The position numbers and the translations under genes were made by a program. Below the pieces are notes generated by a model. It saw only the letters and a list, made by a program, of their open reading frames with translations, ran no database searches and had not been told where the DNA came from. A DNA stretch of 64,000 nt from Mrakia gelida (lineage: Eukaryota > Basidiomycota > Tremellomycetes > Cystofilobasidiales > Mrakiaceae), in NCBI GenBank assembly GCA_024345305.1, contig BRON01000003.1, forward strand, positions 2,046,001-2,110,000. Reading direction: 5' to 3'. Position 1 is the first letter of the stretch; every line of letters starts with the position of its first letter. Below, in pieces: positions 29,922 to 40,897 of the stretch.

Positions 29922-32457
29922 CTACTGCTCCCCAGGCGGTCTCGGCCATTTCTCATTCCTCGTTCCTTCCCGCCCATGTCCCAACAAACTTCCCAAATGG
30001 TCCAAACTGTCGTTGCTCAGCACGCTCTCGGCGATCGTCTTCCTTTTCTCGAGCGCCTCGCGATAGAGCGAGTGGGTTCGTTGGTCGTTGGTACGGATCC
30101 CGTGGGCGGTGGCTGGAGTGGCTGGGGGGGTGGGAGATGAGGAGGAGGAAATGTAGGGGAAAGGTGGGGAGGGAGGAGGCTGAATTGAGGGCGAGGAGGA
30201 GGAGGGGAGAGAGGAGGAGTTGGGTTTCGAGGCAAGTCGAGAGGATTGGATGGGAGGAGGACGCTGGTGAGGGAGGTGGTGGTGGTAAGGATTCGAGGAG
30301 TGGGTGAGTTGAGGGAGAGAAGAGGAGGGGAGAGGCGAGAGGAAGAGGTTGCTGAAGGGAGGAGGAGTTGGCGACGACGATGATTTGAGGGACTCGCGTT
30401 CTTCGTCGTCGGCGAGACTGGCGGCGGTGGTGAAGAGAGGAGGGAGTTCCGACGAGGATCTTGAAGATCGAATGGAGTCCGTTTCGTTCTCCTCCGTCAA
30501 GGCGAGAGAATCATATCGACTGGCGAACGGATCCTCGTCGTTGTCGCGCTCGCTTCCTCCTCCTGGACTCGGCGTCGTCGTCGAGGAGTACATCGAACCC
30601 GTCGCCATCGTGAGCGTGATTCTTGGGATCCTAGGACGAGGGACTCGGAGGACAGGAGGATGGTCGTCGAAGGGGTTTGGCGACGAAGGTCCGACGTCGA
30701 AGCGAAGAAGTCCTGCTGGAGGTCGCGTGTCGGTTGGAGAGGTGGTGGGCGAGGGGATTTGATGGAAGATGGTGATCGAGTCGGTGACGCTCGAGTGGAA
30801 CTGGAGGTTGGAGCTCATCGAGCTTCGAGTCGTCGAAGTCAGCGAGAGATGTCGGTCGTCGACCGAGGAACCTGAATCGTTCGAGGACGGGAGCGACGCG
30901 TTGGACGATGCTCCCCCTGGTGCTGGCGCTGGTGCTGGTGCTGCTGCCGCTCCTGCCGCCTGCGAGAAGATGGGATGTCGACCTCCAGGACCGAAGTACT
31001 CTCGATTCCCTGAGCTCGTCGCGTTGGGAAGACCTGGGGCGGCGAACGGGTGACGAGGAGGGACGGTCTTGCGAGGTATCGAGTTCGTCCGAACGACCGT
31101 CGACGGAGGAAGAGCGGTTGCAGCGTCGATGGGTTTGGCAGGAGGGAGAGGATCGTTGAAAGGGTTGTGGTTCTTGTCGGGGAGAGGAGGTTGGATCGAG
31201 TAGGCTGGAGCTTCGAGAGGGTCAGGAGCAGGGAGATGAGGAGCCAGCGAATTCGCCTGAGACGCGTCAAACACGCGAAAATCGACAAGGTCAGCTTCTT
31301 GGCCGTTTCGGAACTACTAGTGAAGTCGAGGGGAGATACAAACGCACCCTTCGCTTGCCGAAGTAACTCTTCTCTGGCCAACTCGTCGCTCCGAGCGTCG
31401 ACGCTCTACCAAAGCCATACCCACTCATCCACCGCCCGGCTACCTTCTCGTCAGGATCCTCCAGCGTCGAGAAGCTTCTCTCCTGCGACATCCAGCCAGA
31501 GTCCAGCCCTCCTTCTCGCGACTTCTTCCTCCGTCTGAACCACCAACCTCCAACTGTGATTCCTCCGAGGAGCACGACCACGATCAAAACGGCCGCCACG
31601 ATTCCGCCTGTCCGAGCTGAGTTCGAGGAAGAGGAAGAGGTGGGGTTGGGACTGATTGCAGTCGTGCTTGCTGAGAAGGTAATGAGAGATGCGACGTGGG
31701 TGAAGGAGGACGGAGGGTGTTGGTCGTTCGCGTCGACGTCGTCGAAGAGGATCCTCCTCCTTGAGCGGCGGCTGATGAGTCCGAGCCTCCATCGAGAGCA
31801 GCCTCCTTCGCTACTGCTCCAGTAGAGGATGATGCGGTAGTTGATGGGGAGGAAACGAGAGTGCTGGTGGGGGAGGAGGGAGGGGCGGCCGGAGAGGAGG
31901 TGGTCGTTCGAGTCGCTGTGGTGACGGCGGCGGCGTTGGCAGTGGGAGAGGTGATGGTAGAGAAGAGGGTTTGGATTGGAACGACGGTGGTGAAGACTTG
32001 GGTTTGCTGAAAGACGATGGTTTGAGTCAAGACTGGAGTAAAGAAAGAAGGGAGCGCGTTTCAGCACGGCGAAACTCGAGATGAGCTCGTTCAAACGAGG
32101 TCTGTGAGCGAGCTGACCTTTTCCGAACAGGTCGTTGACGTCCGTCTGGGTTCTTCCTGAACCCTGTATCGTACGAATCACGTTTAGAAAGGAGGGAGAG
32201 GAGAGGTCAGCGAGACATCGAAGGAGTGTGTGGTCGCTTCGAGGGAGGTCACCGTTCCTTCCTTCCTCATCCTCCGCTCTTCCCTCCCCCCCAAAAGCCT
32301 CAGAGACTGATTCATGAGATGATCAACTTACAGCATTGACCGTAACCTGCGCTGTCGTAGTATGGAAGGTGATGGAGGACTCGACGACGCTCGTTTTTAG
32401 AGTGAGAGCCGTTGAAAGGGAGGTCGAGAAGACGGTCGACACGGCGACCTCGCTCAT
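29922..32457 (-). CDS. Ser/Thr-rich single-pass membrane protein, sensor-like
   Basis: Starts at 32457 with MSEVAVSTVFSTSLSTALTL. Short exons follow (SGRTQTDVNDLFGK, then VLTQTIVFQQTQVFTTVVPI), leading into a Ser/Thr/Ala-rich region that is a likely O-glycosylated ectodomain. One transmembrane helix follows (GGIVAAVLIVVVLLGGITVG) with a basic stop-transfer (WWFRRRKKS). The cytoplasmic part is a long Ser/Pro-rich tail ending at 29922 (HGREGTRNEKWPRPPGEQ). This layout (S/T-rich outside, one helix, long disordered inside) resembles fungal wall-stress sensors, but no WSC or cadherin-like domain is seen and there is no clear signal peptide. The ectodomain and helix are in different frames around 31.7-31.8 kb; a weak-site intron or a frameshift must lie there. 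Confidence 0.55.
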
Positions 32458-33490
32458 GACGCAGAGGTGAAGAGAGCGTCGATGGGGAGTAGGGGAGGAT
32501 GTGAAAGTCCAGCAGAGCCTGCTCTGGTTGGAAAGGATGGGGGGAGGGTGTTGCTTTTGCTACAAGATGGAAGTTAGAGGAACAAAGGAAGGGCAACGTC
32601 GCACCCCCTCTCTCTCAGGATCGAGGGAGCGGAGGTCGATTCAGCTCGACACTCCGCCTTTTCCATTTCGCAGGAGAGGAGAAGGGCGTGTGCGTCTTCG
32701 AGGTAGAAGTTCAGGGAGATCTGCAGGAAGGCCGAGGCTGTAAAGGAGAGGAGTGACGACGAGTCGGTTTGGAGGTGCTGCTGGTTTCGGGGGAGGAAGA
32801 AGACAGAAGGAAGGGAGGCAGAGGTGAGCTCGAATGCTCGAGATCGTGGGTTGCGCTCAAATACTCACTAGAGTCGGAGGAAGGTGAAGTCGCCGCGGGG
32901 ACAGCTATATGTGAACGATACTTTTCGTCGGAACTCGTCAGAGCCCGGAAATCTACGAAGAAATCTCTCGCGGCGAAGCGAAACGGCGACGCGTCGAGCT
33001 CGACCCGTCGCTCGAGTCATCCCTTCGCCGCGAGAACTTTCGAGATCGAAATGATGTTCCGGTGGACAGTAATTAATTACTCTCTTGCCTGTTGAGCAGC
33101 TGGACTACCCAGCAAGAACGCAGAGCCCATTCGATGATGCGCGTCGGGCCCTTCCCAGCAAAACTCAACCTTCTCGACCTCCTCCCCCCGGACCAGCCCT
33201 TCTTACTACTCAGTACGAACGCTACCTGGAAGAGCTGATCAAAAGTACGGAGGGGTTTGCGAGGTCAGAAAACGGAGCTTTGGAAGAAGAGGGAGGGGGA
33301 AGAACGGAAAGTGAGAACTCACGCGTCTCGACACCGTCCTGGTTCCACAGCCGACCCAGCAGTTATCTCCTCGAAGCGACAACGATGGGCGAGGTACTGT
33401 TGGGATGAGAGAAGAGTAGTGAGAGAGATCAGCGCTCGTGGAGGAGGTTGTCGCGTCGGACGCGAGGGAGGGGGGCGGAGGAAACGAACC
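32458..33490. other. Upstream region of the sensor-like gene
   Basis: About 1.03 kb between the minus-strand start at 32457 and the stop of the F-box-like paralog at 33491. It has splice-like GT/AG motifs near 32820-32870 but no coding signal. No gene was recognised. Confidence 0.4.
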
Positions 33491-34933
33491 TCAGTTGCAT
33501 TCGAAGACGACTCCCTGTCGAGCGAGGGTTCGACTCCAGGCGAGGATCCTGCATCGAGTAGAAAAGGAGTCAGGACCCTTCTGAGCGAGGCCGAAGGAAG
33601 GTAACGGAAGAGAAGTGCTCACGATTTCGAGATGAGGTGGGAATCACTGCTGAAGACGACTCGTTCGAGAGAGGGAAAGTTGGCCTTGGTGATCATCCTC
33701 TGGAGATCCTTCTCGCCTCCCGAGTCAGACGCGGGAACTTCTCCAGCGTTCCAGAAGACCTGATCGATGGTGATGGTACGAATGGAGAGAACCGGCTCCT
33801 GGATGTCGAACGCGACGGGCTTCGTGTCCACGCCCTCCTCCCCATCGACCCAGTCCCAGACCTGCAAGGCGAGGGTCTCTGTGTTCGGACATAGCTTGAA
33901 CCATCCTTCGTAGGACCCGTCGTCCTCGATGCCCTGTTCCCAGAGTACGAGCTCTCGGATCTTGTGACCGTGGGTTTTGAGGAAGGGAAGGAGAGAAGGT
34001 GAAGCGAAGGTTTGGAGGGAGTAGAGTGCTGGAAGGTCCCAACGAGAAGTCATGATGGGTAAGAGGAGGGTATCGTATTGATCGAGCTCGTGTGTTAGGC
34101 TGATTTTGGCGAGGGAAGGGAAGGTGATGAGAGGGTACGTCGACGGGTCGTGGATTGGCTCGTCCGTCGCGACCTTGACCTGGACTCCTAGGAACTGGAG
34201 AGTGCTCGACGACCGATCGAGGAGGGAGAGGAGTGTGGATAAGTTGCTTGATCGTAGAGGAAGGTACGAAATGACCCTGAGGGTTGAGGGAGAGGTGAGC
34301 AGCTCCGCGACGATGGCGTCCTCGCCGTCCACCTCTCCCCCAGCGGCTCTGAACACGTCGAGGTTTGGTAGGAGACGAGCCACTTGACGCATCTCCTTTG
34401 ACCATCCCGAAGCATCCTGTTCGTCCTCCATCTCGTTCGGGAGCTTAGCGACAGAGAGGTATCGAACGAGGGAGCCGAAGGATTGCGAAGTGGAAGGGTT
34501 TTGGAGGAGCATCCTGAAATTGACGAGGGAGTCGAAGCTGCTGAAGGCCATACAGGAGTAGTAGAGGCGGGATGCGATGACCTAGAGGTCTCAAGCGATG
34601 TCAGGAACTTGCAGTCTACGGGGACAGAGAAGGGGAGGAAGAAAAACGGAGAGGACGAACCGACGTCTCTTTCGATACCTTCCGAAGCAGACAGAGTAAG
34701 GTCAGCTTCTCATTTCGATGAGAGCTCTTGGGAGAAGCGACTATACTCACTCTCAACCAAGGCACTACATCCTTCCTGTTCTTCTGCAAGCCGGCGTAGC
34801 GGGCGTCGAAAGACGTAGCGACGAGGTTGAGCGTCGTCCTGGCCGCGAGGTCTGTCGGCTTGATCCAGTTGGCTCCGATGATGTTTTCGATGACGTCCCA
34901 GGGAAGAAGAGGTGAGCGATCAAGTCTGGACAT
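33491..34933 (-). CDS. F-box-like/leucine-rich family protein, paralog A
   Basis: Exons: 34933-34751, 34678-34661 (18 nt), 34581-33623 and 33548-33491. The start MSRLDRSPLLPWDVIENIIG carries an F-box-like helix (LLPWDVIENII). The microexon encodes VSKETS. The main exon begins VIASRLYYSCMAFSSFDSLV and has repeated short leucine-rich segments (PLRSSNLSTLLSLLDRSSST, ITFPSLAKISLTHEL, DLPALYSLQTFASPSLLPFL), ending NFPSLERVVFSSDSHLISKS. A last 58-nt exon adds ILAWSRTLARQGVVFECN. It is clearly homologous over its whole length to the gene at 62.6 kb (same LLPWDVI start, SRLYY block, RYLSV block, SIRTITI and NFPSLERVVF). A substrate-receptor role in SCF ligases is inferred, not shown. Confidence 0.75.
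34661..34678 (-). other. 18-nt microexon of paralog A
   Basis: A phase-0 exon encoding six residues (VSKETS). The acceptor AAG|G lies at 34679-34680 and the donor GTTCGT at 34660-34655. The same six residues, with Asn for the last Ser, are found at the equivalent position of paralog B. Confidence 0.75.
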
Positions 34934-35105
34934 CGTTGAAGAATCGAGATGCTGAGAGTTGGGAGTCAAGAGAGGAAGAAGGAAGGGGAAGGAGGGTGAG
35001 CTCGTTCATCCCTTCTTTTTTCAAGTCGAGCCGAGCTCTCCCCTCAACAGCATCTCCCCCTCCTCCTCTCCTCCCCCTCCTCCTTTTCCTTCAATTTCCT
35101 TCAAG

Positions 35106-37280
35106 ATGTTGGTTCGATGCTCTCGTACGAGTTCGCTCTCGAGGATACCGAATCTCTCTCGATCCATCGGTACGAGCTACATCCCTGCTCAGGTGAGTCC
35201 CTTCTCGACGTCGTCCTCCCTTCCTCCTTCCGAGCTGACCTCCCTTCCTCGTTCGACTCTCACTACTCTCCTTCCTTCCAGGCTACTCACAACATCACTC
35301 CCATCGAGATTCGACCTAAACCTCCTGCGCACTTCTTCACCGGAAAGCCCAACTTCTTTGTCGCCATCGAGAAGCTGGAGACGCTCGCGAACCAGATCCA
35401 CGACAGGTTGGTCCTCGCTCGATGTCCAACTCACACAGGAGACCAGAGCGACAGAGTAGAAATGTGGAAGGATGCATCAGATCTAGAAGCTATGTTCGTC
35501 GTACCCAAGTGAGTCCCATCTAGATATCTCACATCGGATCTCGGGGCGAGAAGAACGAACGAAGGGAGAAAGAAGGGGAAGAAACCGCGACCTTCGTCCT
35601 TCCCTTCCTATGCTTCCCTCCTTGACCTCGTCTCCCTCCCTTTTCCTCCCTTCCTCGTTCCTCTCATCTCGCTAAACCCCCTCCCTTCCTTCTTCTCTCC
35701 CCCGCTCTCAGAATCCGACCCATCGAGTACCAAAACCTCAAAACCCTCCTCCGACGTCTGGACACTCTCAAACTCGCCGCCGACGCTGCCACCGACTCCG
35801 CCAGCGTCGACCAGATCGACCTCGTCCTCGCTCCCTTCATAGGCCTGACTCGAGGCCAGCGACGCCTCGACACCGAATCCGCCCAGAAAATCGACGCCGG
35901 CGGTCGATCCCACACCACCGGAACGAGGAAGACCAGCAAAGCCCACGTTTGGATGCAGTTCACTCCAGCCCTCGCCGAGACCTTCTTCAACCCAAAAGAG
36001 GCTCGGAGGCAGGAGAGGAGGGAGATCGCCCTCGCGCGGAAGAAGGTCGCCGAGGAGGAGAGGGAGGCTGAAATCCGAGCTGCTGGAGCTGCGTCGCTGG
36101 GACCCGTCTTCGAGTTCCTGGACGCGAGGGAGGCGAGGCTGCTTGCGATCAGGAAGGCGGACGGGTTACTACCTCAGCCTGCGATGCCTCCCCCGAAGTC
36201 GCCGATAGAGAAGGTGTGGGATCTGGAGAAGGAGAAGAAGGAGAGGTTCGAGCAGGTGGCGAGGGAGATGTTGGCGCTGGCGGAGAAGGACGAGCTCGAG
36301 CTCGAGGCGGCGAGGCTGGCCACGGAAACCGACGCCGAAAGGGAACTCCCTACCCCTATCACTACCACCACCCTCCTCTCCTCCTCCTCCCCCTCCTCCC
36401 TCGAAGAAGACACCACTCCCCTTGCCGACGGCGACTCCTCCTCTCCCTCCTCCCTCGAAGAAGACACTACTCCCCTTGCCGACGGCGAAGTCTTCGTCCC
36501 TCCAACAGCCGAGAAGCTCTGGAAGGAGAAAGTCGCCTCCGAACTCGCCAACTTCGACGCCATCAAAGCCTCCCGATCCTCCACCCCTACCGCCTCCAAC
36601 TCCAACTCCCCCGACCGCTCCTTACCCAAAGACGGAACCATCAACGTCGTCAACACCACCGTCGCTACTCCTCCTTCGGATCCCATCATCGGACAAATCC
36701 TCATCAACAACGTTCCCTTCCATCGCTACTTCACGAATCCAAAGGACAGGGAAACCATCATTCGACCACTCAAGGTCGCTAGGCTGCTGGGAGCGTTCAA
36801 CATCTTTACGCTCGCGAGGACGGGAGGGACGACGGGAATGGCGGGAGCGATTTCGTTGGGGATTGCGAGGGGGATTTGTGTGCATCAGCCGATGGCGAGG
36901 GAGTCTCTTAAGGCTGGTGAGTCTTCTTTCCATTATCTCTCTCTCTCTCTCCCTACTTCCGTCCGCCTCGAGGTCGAGCGAGAAACGAAGTGATCACGTT
37001 CCGACGACGCGTCTCCCTCAACTCGAAGCTAACTCTCTCTCCCTTCCTTCCTTTCTTTCCCTTCTTCTCTCTTTTCAGCTGGACTCCTCAAGGTCGATAC
37101 TCGAATGGTAGAGAGGAAGAAGACTGGTCAGCCTAAGGCTAGGAAGAAGGAGAAGGTTCGTTTCGTCGTCTCTCGCCCTCTCTTTTTCTTTCTCTCGCCT
37201 CTTCTTCTTTCTCACCCCTTCTCAATCGCTGACCCCTTTCCATCTTATCTTGCGACAATCAACAGTGGGTCAAGCGTTGA
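35106..37280 (+). CDS. MRPS9: Mitochondrial small-subunit ribosomal protein uS9m
   Basis: uS9m is a component of the mitochondrial small ribosomal subunit; its basic C-terminal tail reaches the decoding centre. Exons: 35106-35192, 35282-35508, 35712-36916, 37079-37155 and 37266-37280 (15 nt), giving 536 residues. The start MLVRCSRTSSLSRIPNLSRS is a typical basic mitochondrial presequence. The uS9 core is at the end: GQILINNVPFHRYF, then LARTGGTTGMAGAISLGIAR, then the tail RKKTGQPKARKKEKWVKR. The protein is much longer than bacterial or yeast S9 because of an acidic Glu/Ala-rich middle (residues roughly 180-430) that contains a tandem 18-residue duplication. A possible extra 60-nt intron near 35409-35451 would keep the frame. 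Confidence 0.9.
36382..36489 (+). repeat. Tandem 54-nt in-frame duplication in MRPS9
   Basis: Two adjacent 54-nt units, 36382-36435 and 36436-36489, differ at only a few bases and each encode SSSPSSLEEDTTPLADG plus D or E. The position is in the poorly conserved acidic middle of uS9m. Confidence 0.9.
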
Positions 37281-37959
37281 TCGGATCTCTCGTCCTCAAC
37301 CCCGGGAGGGAGCGTCGGGAACTCGCGTCGGATCGATCTTCGTTTCGGGTCGTTCGTTCGATGGAGATGTTTCGCGTTTCTTTGCTCTCTTTTCGAGTGG
37401 TTCGGCTTTCGGAAGAGAGAGGAATGGGACAAGGCGTCATGATGAAGCGAGCGAGCGAGATAACGGTTGGTCAAGGTAAGGTGGGGTATGCAAGAAAACA
37501 GAGCGACGGCGCGAAAACAACGATGGGGTGACAGAGGAGTGGGAGAGAACGTGAGCGTTTCTTGGAGTGATAGGGTAGATGGGGCGGATGGGGAAATAAA
37601 GAGGTGCGAGCGTGTGCGTGAGTGTGAGGGAGTGGGAGTGGGAGTGGCAGGTAGGGTGGGAAGAGTAAGGTCGTGGAGGATGAGAACCGAACCGAACGAA
37701 AAGAACCAAACGAGAGATCTGAGCGAGACGAAGCTAGAGCTTACTGAAAGCTCGAAACCTACTACCAACCAAGCCAACCGAACCTTGCAGTGGGAGAAGA
37801 AAACGAAGCTAGGTATACAACGGGAAGGGCGAAGAGGGAGAAGAATCGTGAACTGAAAGAGAAACGGACGCGAAGAGGGGAGTACATAGAAAAGCGTGAA
37901 AGGCGTGCATATAAGTCAAGCGAGCGAAAGAGGGAGAGCGAGAGAAGGTCTTGGGGTGC
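37281..37959. other. Intergenic between convergent MRPS9 and CASTOR-like gene
   Basis: About 680 bases with both 3' UTRs. The centre is G/A-rich with a GAGTGGGAGTGGGAGTGG simple repeat near 37630. No gene was recognised. Confidence 0.45.
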
Positions 37960-40265
37960 CTAGGCGTTTTCGAGGATTCGGCGAGCGAGGGGGAGGTCCT
38001 TTTTGGGGACCTGACGAAGGGAGGGAAGATGAGCGGACGTGCGTCAGGACTCGTTTCGTTTCGGTTTCGTTCGAGAGGCTTGGAAAGATGACACTCACGA
38101 GGATGTTGGCGAACCTAGCGGTGGAGAAGTAGGCCATGGGGATGCTGTAGGCTGAGAGGAGGGATGCGTACCTGAGCGAGAGAGAGGATCGGATCGAACA
38201 GTCAGTCGAGCGAGTCGCGCGTCGAGTCGTGAGAGGGAAGAGAGAGAGATGCTCACCTCCTGATGATCCCCGACTTTTTGAACCCTTCCTCTCCAGCGAG
38301 ATGGATCTGCAAGCACCTCAAGATGCACGATGCGTCCTCGTCGAAGGCTGAAGTTGCTTCTGAGACGAAGGAGCGAGTCTCGTCGTGCTCGAAGGGATGG
38401 ACGTCCGAGTCTCCGTCGAACATGATGAGCTCCTCGTCCTGGGAAGCGAGGGAGACGGCGGAGGAGTTGTTGCTCGATGCAGAGGTGAAAGCGGGAGGGA
38501 TGGGTGTGTTGGTGGTGGTGGTGAGAGGGAAGTCGAAAGGGCTTGGGCAAGACTTCGCTCGACGATGGGTGGGTCGAACGAGCCTGTTGTTTTGGTCCGC
38601 CGAGTGCGAGTACGACGACGACGACTGATCCTCTCCTGCGAGGAGTCTGGCTTCCTCCTCGTCTTGAGCGACTCCGTCCTTCGCTTCCTGGAGTTGATCA
38701 TCCGTGACCTCGTCGAACCTGGTCTGCATCAGGAGAGGGTCGCCCGTGACGGAGAACTCGCCCTCGTCCTTCACGACGGAGAAGAACGAAGGGACCGATC
38801 CTGTTCCTGCGTTCTTGAGATCCGCTTCAGCGACGTCCGAGATGAAGAGTTGGACGGCGTCGAGAGCATGGTTTCGTCGGCGAGAGGCGGAAGGTTGGAG
38901 CTTGACCATAGCGAGGTGGGAGGGATGGAGCGCGATGCGAGGAGGTTGGAGAGGAGGAAGACCGGTGGACGAGACGTGCGAGAAGGTAGGAGAGAGGGAG
39001 GAGATGTTGCGAGGAGTAGTAGTTGCTGCTGAGGAAGCTCGTCGAAGGGAAGGTGTGGTGGAGGAAGACAGGGGAATGGTCCAGAATGCCGGCGTTGCTG
39101 AGTGAGGAGGAGCGTCCGAGTCGAAGGCCGCGAGGGAGGAGTTTGATGCGAGGGAGGATCGAGAGGCTGCTGAGGAGGAGTAGTGGGAAGGGGTTCCGAG
39201 GAGAGGAGGAGGACTGAAGTCGAAGAAGTTGATGGTGGATTTCCCGACCTCGATTGGGCGGGAGGAGGAGGGAGCGAGGAAGGGCGACGTCGACGCGTCC
39301 GAGGATTCCTCCAATTCCGATCGAACAATCTCGACCTGGTCCACGTTCTTCTCGTCGTCGAAGGGGAAAGGGTCGTACTCCTCCTTCGTCTCTTTTGCTT
39401 GGAGGTCCAGCGACGACGAAGCGGTGTCGAGAGGGCAGAGGATCTCGCACGCTCGAGCGAAGTCTTGTTCTGCGACGAGGACGAAATCGGCTTCGATCGA
39501 CCTGGATTCAGAACCCAAGATGCCAGCAGAAGAAGGTCAGCTCTACCATTCGGATCTAGAGAGTCAAGAAAGAGGAACGCAGCGCACCCGGTGTAGAAGC
39601 AGGAGATCTCAACCCTCCCCATCGCCTCGCTGACTTTCTCCACCACCCTCGTCGTCTCGACGTTCCCATCGTCTGAAGCTGATCCCTCCCCGTCGCTGTC
39701 GACTCTGAAGACCCTCCATCGATGAGAAATGGATACGTCTTCGATGAGATGGTCCGAAGAGGCGAAGTTCCTCTCGATGGTCTCGCAGGACCCGACGCAC
39801 GTCGTCTCGGTTTCGTTCGAGGTTCTGCCGGATCAGCAGACGAAGGAAGGTGAGAGTCAGCGAGATGAGACTCGAGTGAAGATGAGAGACGAGGAGAGAG
39901 AAGAGATGAAGAAGGGGTAAGAGGGGGTAGAAGGAAAACGAGAGAGAAGAGTCTCGATCCTACAGAGGACGAGGGAGGGACTCGATTTTGCCGAAGAAGG
40001 AAGGTCGACGACTCGTTCGTTCGCTCCCTCCCCCTCCCTCCCCACCTCTGCCCCTACAGCTCTTCCCTCCCCTTACTTCTCCTCCTCGCCTCCTCTACCC
40101 TCCTACGAAGAGACCAAACAGCGAGCTCGAAGGCAGGAAGAAAGAAGGGACGTACATGCTGACGAAGGAATCGGCCTTCAGGAGGGAGCAGAAGCGAGCG
40201 AGATGGAAGCTCCTCCTCGGGAGGGTGGCGATGCGAACGACATCAGCGAGAGGAGTGGCGAGCAT
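37960..40265 (-). CDS. CASTOR-like protein with split ACT domains
   Basis: Exons: 40265-40156, 39824-39588, 39501-38257, 38171-38099 and 38010-37960, giving 571 residues. The N-terminal part (LPRRSFHLARFCSLLKADS, ITSNETETTCVGSCETIERN, RWRVFRVDS and EISCFYTGSIEADFVLVAEQ) shows the ACT beta-alpha pattern seen in CASTOR/GATS-like proteins. A second ACT half is at the C-terminus (SGIIRRYASLLSAYSIPMAY, FSTARFANIL, VPKKDLPLARRILENA). In animals CASTOR1 binds arginine and regulates GATOR2/TORC1; fungal relatives are largely uncharacterised. Here a Ser-rich insert of about 250 residues separates the ACT units. Ligand and pathway are inferred only. The call rests on pattern similarity without alignment, so it could be another ACT protein. 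Confidence 0.65.
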
Positions 40266-40897
40266 CTGTTCTTGGGAAGAAGAGAAGGAGGGAGGTTGGG
40301 GGATGATGGGTGTTGGGAGGGAAGGAGAGGTCGAGTAAACGAACACCAAAAAAGAGGCCTAGACGTCGAGGGAAGGACGGAACTCGACCGCTCCCCGGCT
40401 CAGGGGAACAGAGAAGGGCGAGGGCAAGAGAACGCGAGGGGTGAAAATTTGTTTCAGGTCGGAGCTGCTCGAGGTTAAATGGACAGCACCGGCGTCTTTC
40501 CTTGTTCGTACTCGAACCTCCTCCGTCCATCTTGACTTGAGAACAAAGGAAAGGAAAAGATGAGTGAAGGGCTAGGCTCGAAAAGGACGCGCCTGAGTTC
40601 CTCCCTTGCCCTCCCCTCCCCTCCTCTCCCATCCTCCTTCTCGTCCCTCCTCTCGAGAAGAGAGTGAGAGGAGAGAGGAGAAGAGAGCGTCAGGTGGGTG
40701 GGACAGAAGGTCAATTGCGATGCGAGAGGGGAGGAGCTTGCCTTCGGTGGTTCGAAATAGCGGACGCGTCTCGTTTCCTCCCTCCTCCTCTCCTCTTGCT
40801 GCCCTTTCCCTTTCTTTTTCCTGCTAGAGGCGTAAAGTCGTAGTACATACTTTTGTGAACAGATCGAATAATCCCTAAGATGACTGAGCTCCCCTTC
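40266..40897. other. Intergenic: CASTOR-like promoter and FHA gene 3' side
   Basis: About 630 bases. It is C/T-rich near 40600-40820 and holds one ACGCGT site near 40763. No gene was recognised. Confidence 0.45.
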
